From the NCBI GenBank assembly GCA_021234155.1, contig JAJEKV010000012.1, forward strand, positions 3,847,789 through 3,911,788: a stretch of 64,000 nt of DNA, in the 5' to 3' direction. A model generated the notes under the pieces. The model had not been told where the DNA came from and did no database searches. It worked only from the letters and a program-made list of their open reading frames with translations. This DNA is from Isoetes taiwanensis (taxonomy: Eukaryota; Streptophyta; Lycopodiopsida; Isoetales; Isoetaceae). Shown piece by piece: positions 45,303-55,591 of this stretch. Position numbers and translations under genes: made by a program. The stretch's first letter is position 1, and every line of letters starts with the position of its first letter.

Positions 45303-45532
45303 GGTGGCAGAGGACTGCACCCAACCTTGTCGGTTCATGCAAGCAAGTTCTATGGAATACTGAATGGGATTGATGCGGAAGCATGGGATCCTGCCTCAGA
45401 CCATTTGCTTGCAGCTCAGTACAGTCCCAACGATCTTAATGGGAAGAGATTAAACAAAGCTTCATTGCAAAATCAATTAGGCCTTGCCAGAGATGATAGA
45501 AGGCCATTGGTACGCCTGCTCCTGCAATATAG
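45303..45532 (+). pseudogene. Orphan starch synthase exon (SSIII/SSIV-like)
   Basis: A 230-bp exon bounded by an acceptor (TTGACATGCAG) and a donor (ATATAG|GTAAAG). The translation is GGRGLHPTLSVHASKFYGIL, NGIDAEAWDPASDHLLAAQY, SPNDLNGKRLNKASLQNQLG, LARDDRRPLV. This is the segment of plastid soluble starch synthases just before the ITRLVPQKG glycosyltransferase motif (family pattern GLHPTLxxHxxKFxGILNGIDTDxWNPxxD...RRPLVGCITR). After RRPLV the match ends (RLLLQYR), and no neighbouring starch synthase exon was found. It is a gene fragment lying immediately downstream of the copia relic. Confidence 0.75.
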
Positions 45533-46597
45533 GTAAAGCAGTTTCAAGCATTTTCTTAACATGATTCAAGGATCCAGAACCAGAACGGTTGGCCCAAACA
45601 TTTTGGTCATTCATTCTTTTTTTAAGTTCTGTTGCATGTTTTATTTTATGTATCCTTGTTTTTTTGCAGTATCAAGTGCAGTATTAGCTCAAAATTTGGA
45701 TCACTCAATGCAGCTGCTGCATATTTTTGGAAATAATAAATTTATCATTCTTTAAGAGTTTTGGAAATGGTTGGGGTTCAAATCCCCTTGCTCTCTAATT
45801 TTTGTAGAAGCCACTACAGAAACCATTTGCAATTAGTCTACTAAACTTGGAATGCTTCAAATAACATAAGTTACTGGTTATCATTATTGGTTTATAAATG
45901 ACATTACTGGTTATCATTATTGTTTTAGTGGTTAATCATTATTAGTTTTGGTTATCATTATTGGTTAATGAGATATTAATTTTCGTTATCATTATTGGTT
46001 AATAAATCACGTTAGTGGTTATTCTTATTGGCTTACTACTAGTTATCATTATTAGTTTATTATTGATTTATAAATGACCATAACAAAACCATGCATATTT
46101 GGAACAAACAAATACACCTAAGATTGATATTAATTTTTCGCACATTGCAAACCATGTGCATTTACCATGACATTTAGTCATGTCAGTTTATCACAATAAT
46201 GAACCACATTATAGAATCACACGAAAGAACACCATATTAAATCACATCCACAACCTTCATGTTATACCACATGGACAAACCATACCCTTAAAATGGTATA
46301 ATATATCACATTCATTTACCAATATGTAATACCACTTTGACAAACTCTATAAAGAAGCCCATCCATCTAACCATCCTAACAAACCTCACAAGAGAACCCA
46401 TTAGCTTAGCCACACATGGTTTTTAATGATATCAACCCACAAACATGCACTGGTTTTGTAGAATGGTTTTATAGTCATAACCATGGGAAAAACCATGTAG
46501 ACTTTTAATTTTGGGTGCCTTGTGATATATGACAAAGCTTGGGATCGGATAGGAAAATTCCAAGGTTTATATCACTTTTTTATTCTAATTCTAACAG
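45533..46597. other. AT-rich repetitive stretch
   Basis: No gene. From about 45860 to 46075 the words GGTTATCATTATTGG and variants recur every 20-40 bp, giving a degenerate minisatellite. CACTACAGAAACC at 45813 resembles a CACTA-transposon end, but no partner end was found. Confidence 0.45.
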
Positions 46598-47242
46598 ATG
46601 TTAGTGGTGTTCTTCACAGGTCATCAGAGGAGGATGCTGAGAGTGGGAACCCCGCCGAGAGGCTCTGATCATCTGGTGGTAGTTGAAGAATTGTCAAGGA
46701 CTATGGTGGCAGAAAATATGATTCTGCTCAAGCAGGAAGTGACTCATGCCAGGGCCATTAAGAAACTGCTCAACAAACCGGCTATTTGGAGACATAACAG
46801 CTTAAAGCCTATGTTTGAAGCTCTATTTCACCACTGGAAACAAAGAAGGGAAGCCCGAGTACTTATGATGATGGACTTCACCTCATACACTATTGAGGAG
46901 CTTGACGAAATGCTTAGTGTTTTTGGTAACTCCAGAGTTGCTGATCTATCCCTGCAGGATCTTATCGAAGCAAACAGTTAAAGTTCAAACTTAGCATATA
47001 GCTATCCCAGGAATAGCTAAGCTTTTTTGGATTGTTCTATTTGGCTGATCTAGAATTTTCTATGCTGAACTATGAACATAGAAACTGGCAATCTGAATAT
47101 GCCCTGTCTAATTATCTTAAATCAGGTTGTACTTCCCCTACTATGGAGGATCTACTTTTTGTTATTAATAGGTCTCCTCTGGAGTCCTATTATGTTTTGA
47201 TGTATCTTATCTAAATTATGAATATAAAACCCACCTTGCCTT

Positions 47243-47279
<37 letters not shown>
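46598..47279 (+). mobile_element. Retroposon with unidentified ORF and 36-A tail
   Basis: A 127-codon frame (46598-46981) contains VAENMILLKQEVTHARAIKK, LLNKPAIWRHNSLKPMFEAL, FHHWKQRREARVLMMMDFTS and ends LSLQDLIEANS. About 260 bp of 3' UTR-like sequence and an uninterrupted run of 36 As (47244-47279) follow. This is the signature of target-primed insertion of a polyadenylated RNA: either a LINE 3' end of an unknown family or a processed transcript. I do not recognise the protein. Confidence 0.5.
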
Positions 47280-47282
<3 letters not shown>

Positions 47283-48111
47283 TCAAGACATCAGCTGATC
47301 CAGATGTTAACACTCAAGCAAGATATCTATGTTGCTTTAATGTGCCTTCTATAACAGATTATATTGGAAGGTAAACCAATCATGCACTTCAATTCCAAAG
47401 CTTATGTTCACATGTATAGTCTTGACACTATCTTTCTGATTGAATGTATCATAGTCCTAGCCTTGGTATACCAAGCTTTTGAGGAATTGATTTCCATAAG
47501 AGTTCCAATTCGGATTGAATTGACCTTTGCTGTTAACTAATTTTTGAGTATGATACATCACGAATTATGGCCATGCTAGTCTACTACAACAAGAACTTTT
47601 AGTCAATGTTAAGTCTGATCATGTCCAGAAAGCTTCTTCCGCCATATTATATGTCCTAACATATCTGAATCACGGGACGTTTATTTAAATCCCTAGTTAC
47701 CTTTCTCTGCCTATTTACTACTGTAATTTTTCTTTCATCTTGTTGTTGGCATGTACCTCAGATAGAGAGGTATTGGAATTGGAATTTTAATATCATGGCA
47801 ACTCTAGGTTGTTGGAGCAATGGATACCTTTTCTTGAAGCAATGAAATATCAAGATTTTTGGGGCAGCAATAGATATAATTGAAATTGGAAAATCCAAGC
47901 CTTTTTTTAGGCAATGGTTATTGGATCTCAACACGTAACGTATTTTGAGAGAAAATAGAAAGGAGTCTGATCGCAATATGTATTTAGAAAGAAAATAGAA
48001 ACTGGGATGCCCCTCGCCTAACATACGATGCTCCATCATATATCTCATGGAAAATCTCCCATCTGACAGCTTTGCTCCTATGATGCCCAGGGCGCGAGAA
48101 GAGGACATGGA
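47280..48111. other. Intergenic, nothing recognised
   Basis: No gene or repeat structure is identified. The minus strand is open for 116 codons (47758-48108) without a known domain. Confidence 0.4.
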
Positions 48112-48850
48112 GGTGTTTACAGCAAAAACAATATAACCACATCAACACTAGTAATAATAACAATGATCACTACCACGAAGAGTAGCGCAATCCATCCATA
48201 GATCCATCTGATACATGAATACGTCAATGCATCAATAGAGCTCCTACCCAGACTTAAATTCATGGGGGAACTAGATGGATGGCTAAGGTCTCAAGATAGA
48301 ATAGACTGAATTAGGGCAATGACTTGGGCTAGCAATAGACAATGGCTAGTGTTGACCACTCCATCCGCCCCTCCTGTGCATACTTCGCAGTTGAGCTATA
48401 TCAGGATTTGTCATGACTGTAACCTGCCAGAGACGCAATCTCGTGGTTTCACCCTACGAGACTATTCCATGTTACATCTCCCGATCCAATGAGGCAGGAA
48501 GGGTTGTATATCCCCTTCCCGAAGTATGCTCCATAGGCAGCTAGAGGATCAGGGCGACACACGTCCTTTCCCGATCGAACTTTCCAAAACAAGAGCCAGG
48601 CCAACATATGCAGCTCCTGAGAGTTAGAGCGAAACCATTGACCCAAGGGGGTGTCGGACCCATACCCAGCCCTCTCAAAGTGACCGATTATAAGCCTAGC
48701 TTGCTATGGGTCCCTAGTAGCCGCACTCAGCAGGGACCTCCCTCTACTTTGCCACTGACCTCGTTGTATGGTGCTCATTCACTTCATAGCCTCCATAGCC
48801 TGGTGGGCTCTATGCACAGGCTGTATATAATAGGAATTAAGGGGTCTAAA
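48112..48850. repeat. LTR-like sequence, diverged copy of 56330-57080
   Basis: Shared segments in the same order: CACCACGAAG/CTACCACGAAG, ACAATGGCTAG, CCACTCCATCCGCCCCTCCT, GAGACGCAATC, GTTACATCTCCC, GACCCATACCCAGCC, TATAAGCCTAGC and AGCCGCACT. It probably is the LTR or terminal part of the gag-protease element to its right. Confidence 0.6.
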
Positions 48851-49442
48851 CTAGGAGCATCATCTAAATAATGGTTACTAGTCCTCCACCCCCCTTCTCA
48901 ATACAAGAGGTGCAAAGATGAGATCAACAAATATTATATATCCACATAATATTATAAATAGCGAGAATAACATATAATTCTAATCACATGCATCCAACTC
49001 ACAGTTATGATTCATTGATTAGGGTTCATGATCCGAACTAAGGGTGGTTCTAAAATGGCTCTACTAGAGATACAAAATGTTCACTCACCTGGAATGATAA
49101 CTTCCAGATGATCTACCAAGGAATCTACTCGAAATACCTGCTCCAGAGGAACTCCCGCCAGCTCCTAATGTCTCCATCACCCTGCAGATGTTTTGGGATA
49201 GATTCCACTTTCCTGATGTGCACACCCTCCTGGGGCTACTGCATTAGGCTATGCTGCAGTAAACGATCTATGAAACGGAGTTACAAATGCGACCTGAGGT
49301 CAAGAACTGATGGAGCCAGAAAAATGGCCTATGCCCTTAGTAGGTTAGGGTTGACATGTCATACCCACGCACTGCATTATGGAAGCATTTTTTCTTACCT
49401 TTGACTACGAAGTTCTTGCCATCTAGAGCCATAATCAAAATT
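48851..49442. other. Unassigned sequence between the LTR-like copy and the protease relic
   Basis: No pol sequence is seen here. In an intact minus-strand Ty3 element, RT and integrase (about 3 kb) should lie between the protease and the 3' LTR. Only about 600 bp of unrecognised sequence is present. Confidence 0.4.
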
Positions 49443-51300
49443 TCATGCTAGTGTCAAGAACTCCATGCTCACTATGAGGTCGTACTTCTTGATATCCATG
49501 ACCTCCGCTCCCATGCTCAAGTTGGTTCCACTAAGAGCTATGTCAAAGCTAGCTCTCTTACCTTTAGTGTGGCGAATTGCCCCACTTGCCATGCTGACTG
49601 GCCTCGATTTTGACTTAAGTGTCCAAGTCTTCAATAATGTTGCCAACCTAATTGTGAAAGCTGTTGGTGTCTATCATCACTACATAGGGTTTATCATCTA
49701 TGATGTGCTCCAATAATTGTTGACTGACTCCCCCACACTTTCTGTTTCTATAGCTATGCATATTTTGCACTCACTTTCAATGTAGTCATGGGCTTCCTCC
49801 TCGTTGTCATCCAACTCCGTAGGGGATTTCCATCCCTCTAGTTCTGCCAATGTTGCTCGCATCACGAAAGGACAATTATGAGTGTGATGTTCCGGCTAGA
49901 AGCATATGAAACATAGCTTTTTTCTTATGCATTCTTCCCTCTTCTCATTAGGAATACTCTCTAGAAAGTCCTTCACTGACTTCCCTATTGAAGCTCCCAC
50001 TGCATGTTGTTCCTTGAAAGGTGCCTTTTTATCTCCATTCTTTGGTGGTATTGCTGTGTTGATGGTTCGGTACTAGTCTGCTTTGGGGTATAAGGACCCG
50101 TGATCTTGCCTTTCTTGTAGATGGATTGCTTCTATGCTGGTGTTGAAGGTGCCTCCTCCAAGCTCAATGCCTTGTCTTCTACTTCCCCTACGATTCTAGG
50201 ATTGATGGTGCGGGCTAGCCTCTTGATGCTACTGTTCAACCCTTCAATATAGCCATCCACTGCCTGTCTTTCCGTAATCCTTGGCACATTCAATCGCAAT
50301 CACATAAACTCCTATGTATAGTTGGCCATTGACAAGTTCCCCTATCTGCTTGCTTGTGTGCGAGCGACATAATGCTTGCAAAAAGCCTTATTGAAAGTCT
50401 TAAATCTGCAGTTATTTCTATTGAGTTTATTGAACTTTGTATGTTCCGTGTCCGATCTATCATTTCCTAAGAAATGACTAAACTTACAGGTTTTCCAAAC
50501 ATTGCCCTTGGCACTGTCTATCTTTTTTTTGATAATCCTCAACCTTACGGTTCCTGTGCCTGCCATGGGAGCTGTCTGATTCACTATTTGAGCTGCTGCC
50601 TGACTCGCTCTCTGATGCAACTGGTGCAGGCTCCTGTTCTGGCTGGTTCTCCTGCTGCTGATCTGCCTCCTAGGGAGGTGGTGGTGGTGGTGGCGGCATT
50701 GGACTATACTCCTCTCCCCTCATGAATGGCTAGCTATGCCATCTGATCGTGCACCTGAACCAAACGCCTGTTAATAGCTGCTAGGGTCATGTCACCATCC
50801 TGAGGGTCCTTGCCAAACAAGTTCCTTGGCTGCCAATTGCGTGTTTGACCTTGATTCTCTTGGATCCGTAAAGTTGAACCCGAAGTTTCTAGCTACAAAT
50901 ATTAATCACACATGTTTATTATATAGTGATGATGATTTATTTGAGTCATAAAAGATATCAAGGCAAACACGATTGGATGGTTGCGATATTAATTCTATTG
51001 ATCACATAATAGTTATACAAATTACGTCTAAATAGTTATAGTAATACATTCATATTTAACTTATCAAGATACATTAAAGGAACTAATCTCGATGTCGGTG
51101 CATAAACTTAAAGAATTGCTTGACATTCTTGAGCCTGAGACCTTTTCCAGTTCTTGGGGATGTTTCAGTATGATCCTCCTTCTAGCGCTTGCATCATTCG
51201 AGGGGCTGGAACTGCCAGTGTCGTAGCTGCTACTACTGCTAGCGGGGTCCCTTAGGTGCATTGTGCAAAATTTAAAGAGTAAAATGCCACTGACCTTTTA
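49443..51300 (-). pseudogene. Ty3-like gag and protease, degenerate
   Basis: Minus-strand frames give, from right to left: an Arg/Ser-rich piece (51064-51261), a gag block (about 50200-50320: NVPRITERQAVDGYIEGLNS, SIKRLARTI), a CCHC knuckle in the pattern C-x2-C-x4-H-x4-C (about 49885-49925) with an in-frame stop, and the protease tail MDIKKYDLIVSMEFL (49443-49646). Stops and frameshifts are frequent. RT, RNase H and integrase are not found. Confidence 0.55.
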
Positions 51301-52089
51301 ATCAAAATAATATGGTCGATGTTTTCCCTTATTCATGTCTTTCAAAACCTGTTAATACGCTTAGGAGGGTAACAACTTCTTCCCCACTTGAGCTAAATTC
51401 CCATTGGAATAGCACTATGTGATTTCGGCTTAGTGTTCGGAGGTAATAGCGAAGTGCTTTTCCTGTCTTGGGTCCTGCCTTTGCCTTTCCTGCCCCTAGT
51501 CCTTTCTGTCCTGCTGTGAGCTGCCATGGATATCGACGGCTAACAAGTCATCATGATCTCTCTCTGCATGGAAGGAGCATAGTCGAGATCGATAGTTCAT
51601 CCTCTTCTCGATCTTGTCGTTGTCTCTGCTAGCTTCGTGCTTGGCCTCCTTCATGGTTTATAGATATTAGCCTGAATGGTTTGGAACTCCTTTTCTAAGC
51701 TCTTAGACTCTTGTTACTGAAAACTGTGCCTGATAAACTCATAATCCGCTATATCTAATATTGTTTCTCCTGCATAAGAATGCCACTCTGCAACTTCTCG
51801 AGGAAACTTCTGGTATGCATAGTCGATGAAGTCGTCTTGTTGGCCTTTTGCAATTACGCCTAGGAGTTCACCTATCCTTAGCCCTTCCTCCAGGCAATAT
51901 GGCATTTGGAGGATACGAAAAGGTATTCTTCCCCTTTGATGATGATTGGTGATAAGGCTGTGATTCCCACCGACGACTCTGTTGCCTTGATTGGCCTTTG
52001 TTCTTGCCTTCAATTTGCTTTTCCATTCTTTCTACTTGCCTTCTTTCTTCTTCTTCTTCATCCTGATCTACCTCCTCAATATGCTAATG
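51301..52089. other. Gag-like upstream region, unassigned
   Basis: The minus-strand frame at 51714-52013 and the sequence around it (charged, Glu/Arg/Gln-rich) look like retroelement gag or leader. I cannot assign it. The boundary with the LINE to the right is near 52085. Confidence 0.35.
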
Positions 52090-54040
52090 ACCCAACGACA
52101 TCCCTTAAAGAAGGTACTCGGCAGTGTCAAGCTGCCATGGAGTCTCTAATAGGGTGTGGATAGAGGGGCATGGCCAGAAAAGATGTCTGACCACCTCCCA
52201 TGCTGCCAACAAGCCACGCAAAAATAGAGAAGCACTTGGAAAAGGCTACAGAGTCTGAAATAAAGCCCAAGGTAGGACTGGTTTGACAGCCTTCTTGCCT
52301 AGAGGGATATAGTGACCAAGAGCTTGTCGAAGAAGGCGTGAACTATGAGAGTCATCCTCACCATTCAGGAGCCTCCAAATGAACTTTGAAATAAGCACTT
52401 TGCTCTGCAATAAGAAGTCCATCATACCCAGACCACCTGCCCATTTTGGAAGGATGCACTTCGACCAAGCCACCTTAACCACAGCACCTTCCTCAGTACC
52501 CGCCCAAATAAAGTTCCGAACTGTTGCAATGAACTCACGCACTTTGATCTGTGGGGCTAGCAGTAAGGATGCCATATAAACATGGGTAGTACTAAGGACT
52601 GACTTGGCCACTGTAACGCGATCCGCAAGAGACAACTTAGCAGTGGACCACCAGAACAAGTGCTTCTCCAAACCCCTAATGATCTCCTCCCATGCAGCTC
52701 CCATAGTAACATGGATGCCAACTGGAATCCCCAACAACTTGATGGCATGTCCATGCGCAAGTAATTTCCATGGATAAACGTGAACACATGCCGGAGCCGG
52801 ATTATCCAACGTCCACAACGTTGTACACTTCTGCCACCCCACAAGAACACCGGAAGCCAGTGAAAAAGTATCCAAAAGCATTTTGGCAGCGGCAAGATTC
52901 TCATCATTAGCGACTAGGAAGAGGAACGTGTCGTCTGCATATTGATTGCAAACCTCTTGTGTGCCGTCCTCCATTGCAAGACCATGGAGAAGTCCATCTG
53001 TGGTTGCAATGGTGAATAATTGTGACAAAGCCTCTACAACAATTGTGAAAAGCAATGGTGCTAAAGGGCATCCCTGGCAAATACCACGACCGAGTGAAAA
53101 GGCATGTGACGGCTCACCATGGAACAGAACAGTCACCTGAGCAGAGATATGCAGCTTCATAATATCTGATGTGAATTGTTCCCCAAATCCCAGTCTTAGC
53201 ATACATCGGCGCATGAATTCCCAGCTGACACTGTCATAAACCTTTGCAAAATCAAGCTTAAGGTATACAACTGGAAGGTTTTGCTTACGTGCCCAATAAA
53301 TTCCCTCGTAAGCAGCAGCAACATTGTTCAAAATGCACTGTTTTGGAAGAAAACCTGACTGGGTTGTTGAGATGGACTCTGCCAAGATGTCCTTTACCCG
53401 CTCTACAAAAGCCTTGGCGAAGATCTTATATACGGAGGACAATAAGGTGATGGGCCGCCAATCTGAAATAGTCTGAGGTTCCTTGACCTTGGGGATGAGT
53501 GAGATGGCACCTGTGTTTAGAATTCTATCCAAAGCAGTGGACCGCCGAAAGTCACAGAAAGCATCATACACATCTGGCCCCAGCCATTCCCAATACTCCT
53601 GGAAGAACTCAATTGGCAAACCATCTAAACCTGGGCATTTGTCTCTTTTCAGTTCAAAGACTGCCGAACCTAAATCATCAGCTGTCATAGCCGCCTCTAT
53701 TGACTCGCGCTGCTCACCAGAGATGATGGGGGAGATCCTAGACAAAACAACATCTCGCATTTCTGATTGAAAGGGAAGATGTTTCTCAGCAAAAAATGTT
53801 TGGAAGTGGTTATGCAGATGTTGCTTGAGTTCAGTCGGCTCTGTTAGCTCCGGACCATTCGGCAAAAGCAATGAGGACATGGTTGATGTCATGCAATGCC
53901 TCTTAGTAGCCCGTACAACGGTCTCCATCACGAAACCACTGCAGACCTGCCTTCATCTCTGCTTGTTGAATTTGCTCCTCCTCTAATGCTTGGATCTGTG
54001 CCAAAATATCACGATCATGAACACCTGGAAGACGTCCCTG
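52090..54040 (-). mobile_element. 5' half of an L1-like LINE (5'-truncated insertion)
   Basis: The element begins directly next to P450 coding sequence at 54040/54041 with the linker between endonuclease and RT (DILAQIQALEEEQIQQAEMK), so its endonuclease is missing, as expected for a 5'-truncated insertion. It runs through RT to about 52085 (AAWEVVRHLFWPCPSI), where LINE similarity stops. The downstream remainder, with the zinc region and poly(A), is found at about 700-1572 in inverted orientation. Confidence 0.75.
52246..53931 (-). pseudogene. LINE ORF2 reverse transcriptase
   Basis: A 561-codon open frame with the L1-clade RT blocks: KRDKCPGLDGLPIEFFQEYW, TISDWRPITLLSSVYKIFAK, TTQSGFLPKQCILNN, VYLKLDFAKVYDSVSWEF, GRGICQGCPLAPLLFTIVVE and the catalytic NQYADDTFLFL. 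It continues through the thumb (KLLGIPVG, SLADRVTVAKSVL, FIWAGTE, WAGGLGMMDF). RT is uninterrupted. A frameshift at about 53925 separates it from the upstream linker, and the frame closes at 52246 before the C-terminal zinc region. The good preservation suggests a recent insertion. Confidence 0.9.
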
Positions 54041-54540
54041 TCATAAGCTTTCTCTTGTCAATCCTGATGAAAACCTAGTTGTGTCATTGTCCATGTTTAC
54101 AAACTCACTAGCTTTCAATATGATTCCAAATATATCATCTCCATAGGGACCTTCTGAATCTGAACTATATTTTTTTGAGTTCAATCTCTTTTCGACAATT
54201 TCACCTATAAATGCATGAAGCTCTTCCTGCATCCTTGCCTAGTGACGTGGCGTTAAAACAACTATCTATCTACCTACCTACCTATCTATCTATCTCTTTT
54301 CTTGATGTTAGCTGTAGAATGGTAACTTTTATCAGTTTCATGTTTTGCTGCAAGAATAAAGAATTTCATAGTATGCATTCAAAAGTTACCTATGTCCTGG
54401 AATTAAACACCATAATAGTTTGCTGAATAGATGATCATGTAGATTATTCTGCAGCCTTGCATATCTTTCATGGTCGCAATAACTTCCAAATCCAATTGCA
54501 ATAATCTCTGCATATGGGGGAGGGAAGGAGGAGGTCACCA
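54041..54540 (-). pseudogene. Cytochrome P450 pseudogene, 5' half (CYP72 clan)
   Basis: Minus-strand pieces match the intact P450 at 4826-6795. About 54530-54386 equals the end of exon 3 (AEIIAIGFGSYCDHERYARL, LWCLIPGHR). About 54240-54041 equals exon 4 (MQEELHAFIGEIVEKRLNSK, YGDDIFGIILKASEF, QDWQ/LTRESL-type end). The I-helix region carrying AGHETT is deleted. A tetranucleotide repeat (54262-54297) lies in the position of intron 3. The homology stops at AAAGCTTATGA, which also resumes the P450 sequence at 1570-1580. Confidence 0.85.
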
Positions 54541-55184
54541 GCAATGGATCCATCATTTTGGGATGGCGCGGGGCTAGAAAATGACTAACCATGGGTCGTT
54601 AATGGTTCATGCAATTAGGGTAAATGGATTTAGATTATCGTCCAGCTGACCCTCTGCTATATGCCCTCCAGACTATTTGCATGCCCCGAAGTAGATTGTG
54701 ACGGCTCTCTTGTAGTTGCAGGTATGCCTAGCTACGGTTTTGTGTGGCTCTAGAGCCGTCCTTGAGGGATTATGTAGGTTTCTTGAGTAACCCTATTTGT
54801 TTTGCATATCAGCACATTCTGGCTCCATCTCGCACTGTGGAATACTCTAAAGAGGTCTAGAGGCCGCTGGTGCAAAATGTTAAGGATTTCCACCTTAATC
54901 TTCAAAATACAAGCCCTTAAACAGATGCATCAGGAAGCTGGATTGATCAAGGCCTAACCTCTCGCTTACAAATTTGAAATGCATCTGTTTGAAAACTAAC
55001 CCTGGTTTGCATTTGCAAGTTACTTGATGTATTTAAGGTTCAAGAATCGAATGAGCAAATATAGCTAGGTGTTCTTGTCTTCCATTGCATTGCTTCTTTC
55101 AAACTGCTATGTTCTTACTGTTGTATTATTATCTTAATTGCGGCTGCATCCTTCTTTCACTTGACCTGCTTTCCTCACCCGTGC
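54541..55184. other. Intergenic, nothing recognised
   Basis: No gene or repeat structure is visible between the P450 fragment and the HTH-coding segment to the right. Confidence 0.4.
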
Positions 55185-55591
55185 AATTAAGAGGTCGAAT
55201 TAAAGTTGTGCCACCTCTTGTCGCTACTGTTGTGCCTGACATTTCAAGTCAAGCATCTAGTTCCAATGGTAAGTCAAAGAGACTTCTAATAAATCCATTC
55301 AGTTTTACCAATCCTGGCAGTAAAAGAATGAGATTGATATATAGGAAGGCTTGCAAATGTAAGAGGCCATGGATGCCATTGATAATGATCTTATGTTTAT
55401 GAGGAAGGTTGTTGCACTCTTTGGCATTCCCAAAACTACACTTCAGAATTGGGTAAGTGGCATAACTGATGAGAAATTTAGATCAGTTTTCAAATGCCCC
55501 ACTCAATAGGAAGAAAGAACATTAGTTCAATTCTGCCATCAATATATTGATGAGGGCAACATTGGAATTATTGATAGAGAAGGTGGGAGAG
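55185..55591 (+). pseudogene. Psq/CENP-B-like HTH segment of a transposase, fragment
   Basis: A plus-strand frame (with one frameshift near 55375) reads GKSKRLLINPFSFTNPGSKR, then NDLMFMRKVVALFGIPKTTL, QNWVSGITDEKF, EERTLVQFCHQYIDEGNIGI. The FGIPKTTLQNWVSG helix-turn-helix followed by EExxLVxFC fits the DNA-binding N-terminus of CENP-B/Tigger/PIF-like transposases. A stop lies in the middle (before EERTLV). The frame runs into the palindrome at 55592. Confidence 0.5.

Noticed and set aside
45765-45790. GGGGTTCAAATCCCC, a perfect tRNA T-arm
   Set aside because: No D-arm, anticodon arm or acceptor stem can be folded at the right distances upstream, so it is not a tRNA gene.
45813-45830. CACTACAGAAACC, like a CACTA transposon end
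   Set aside because: No inverted partner, subterminal repeats or transposase were found.
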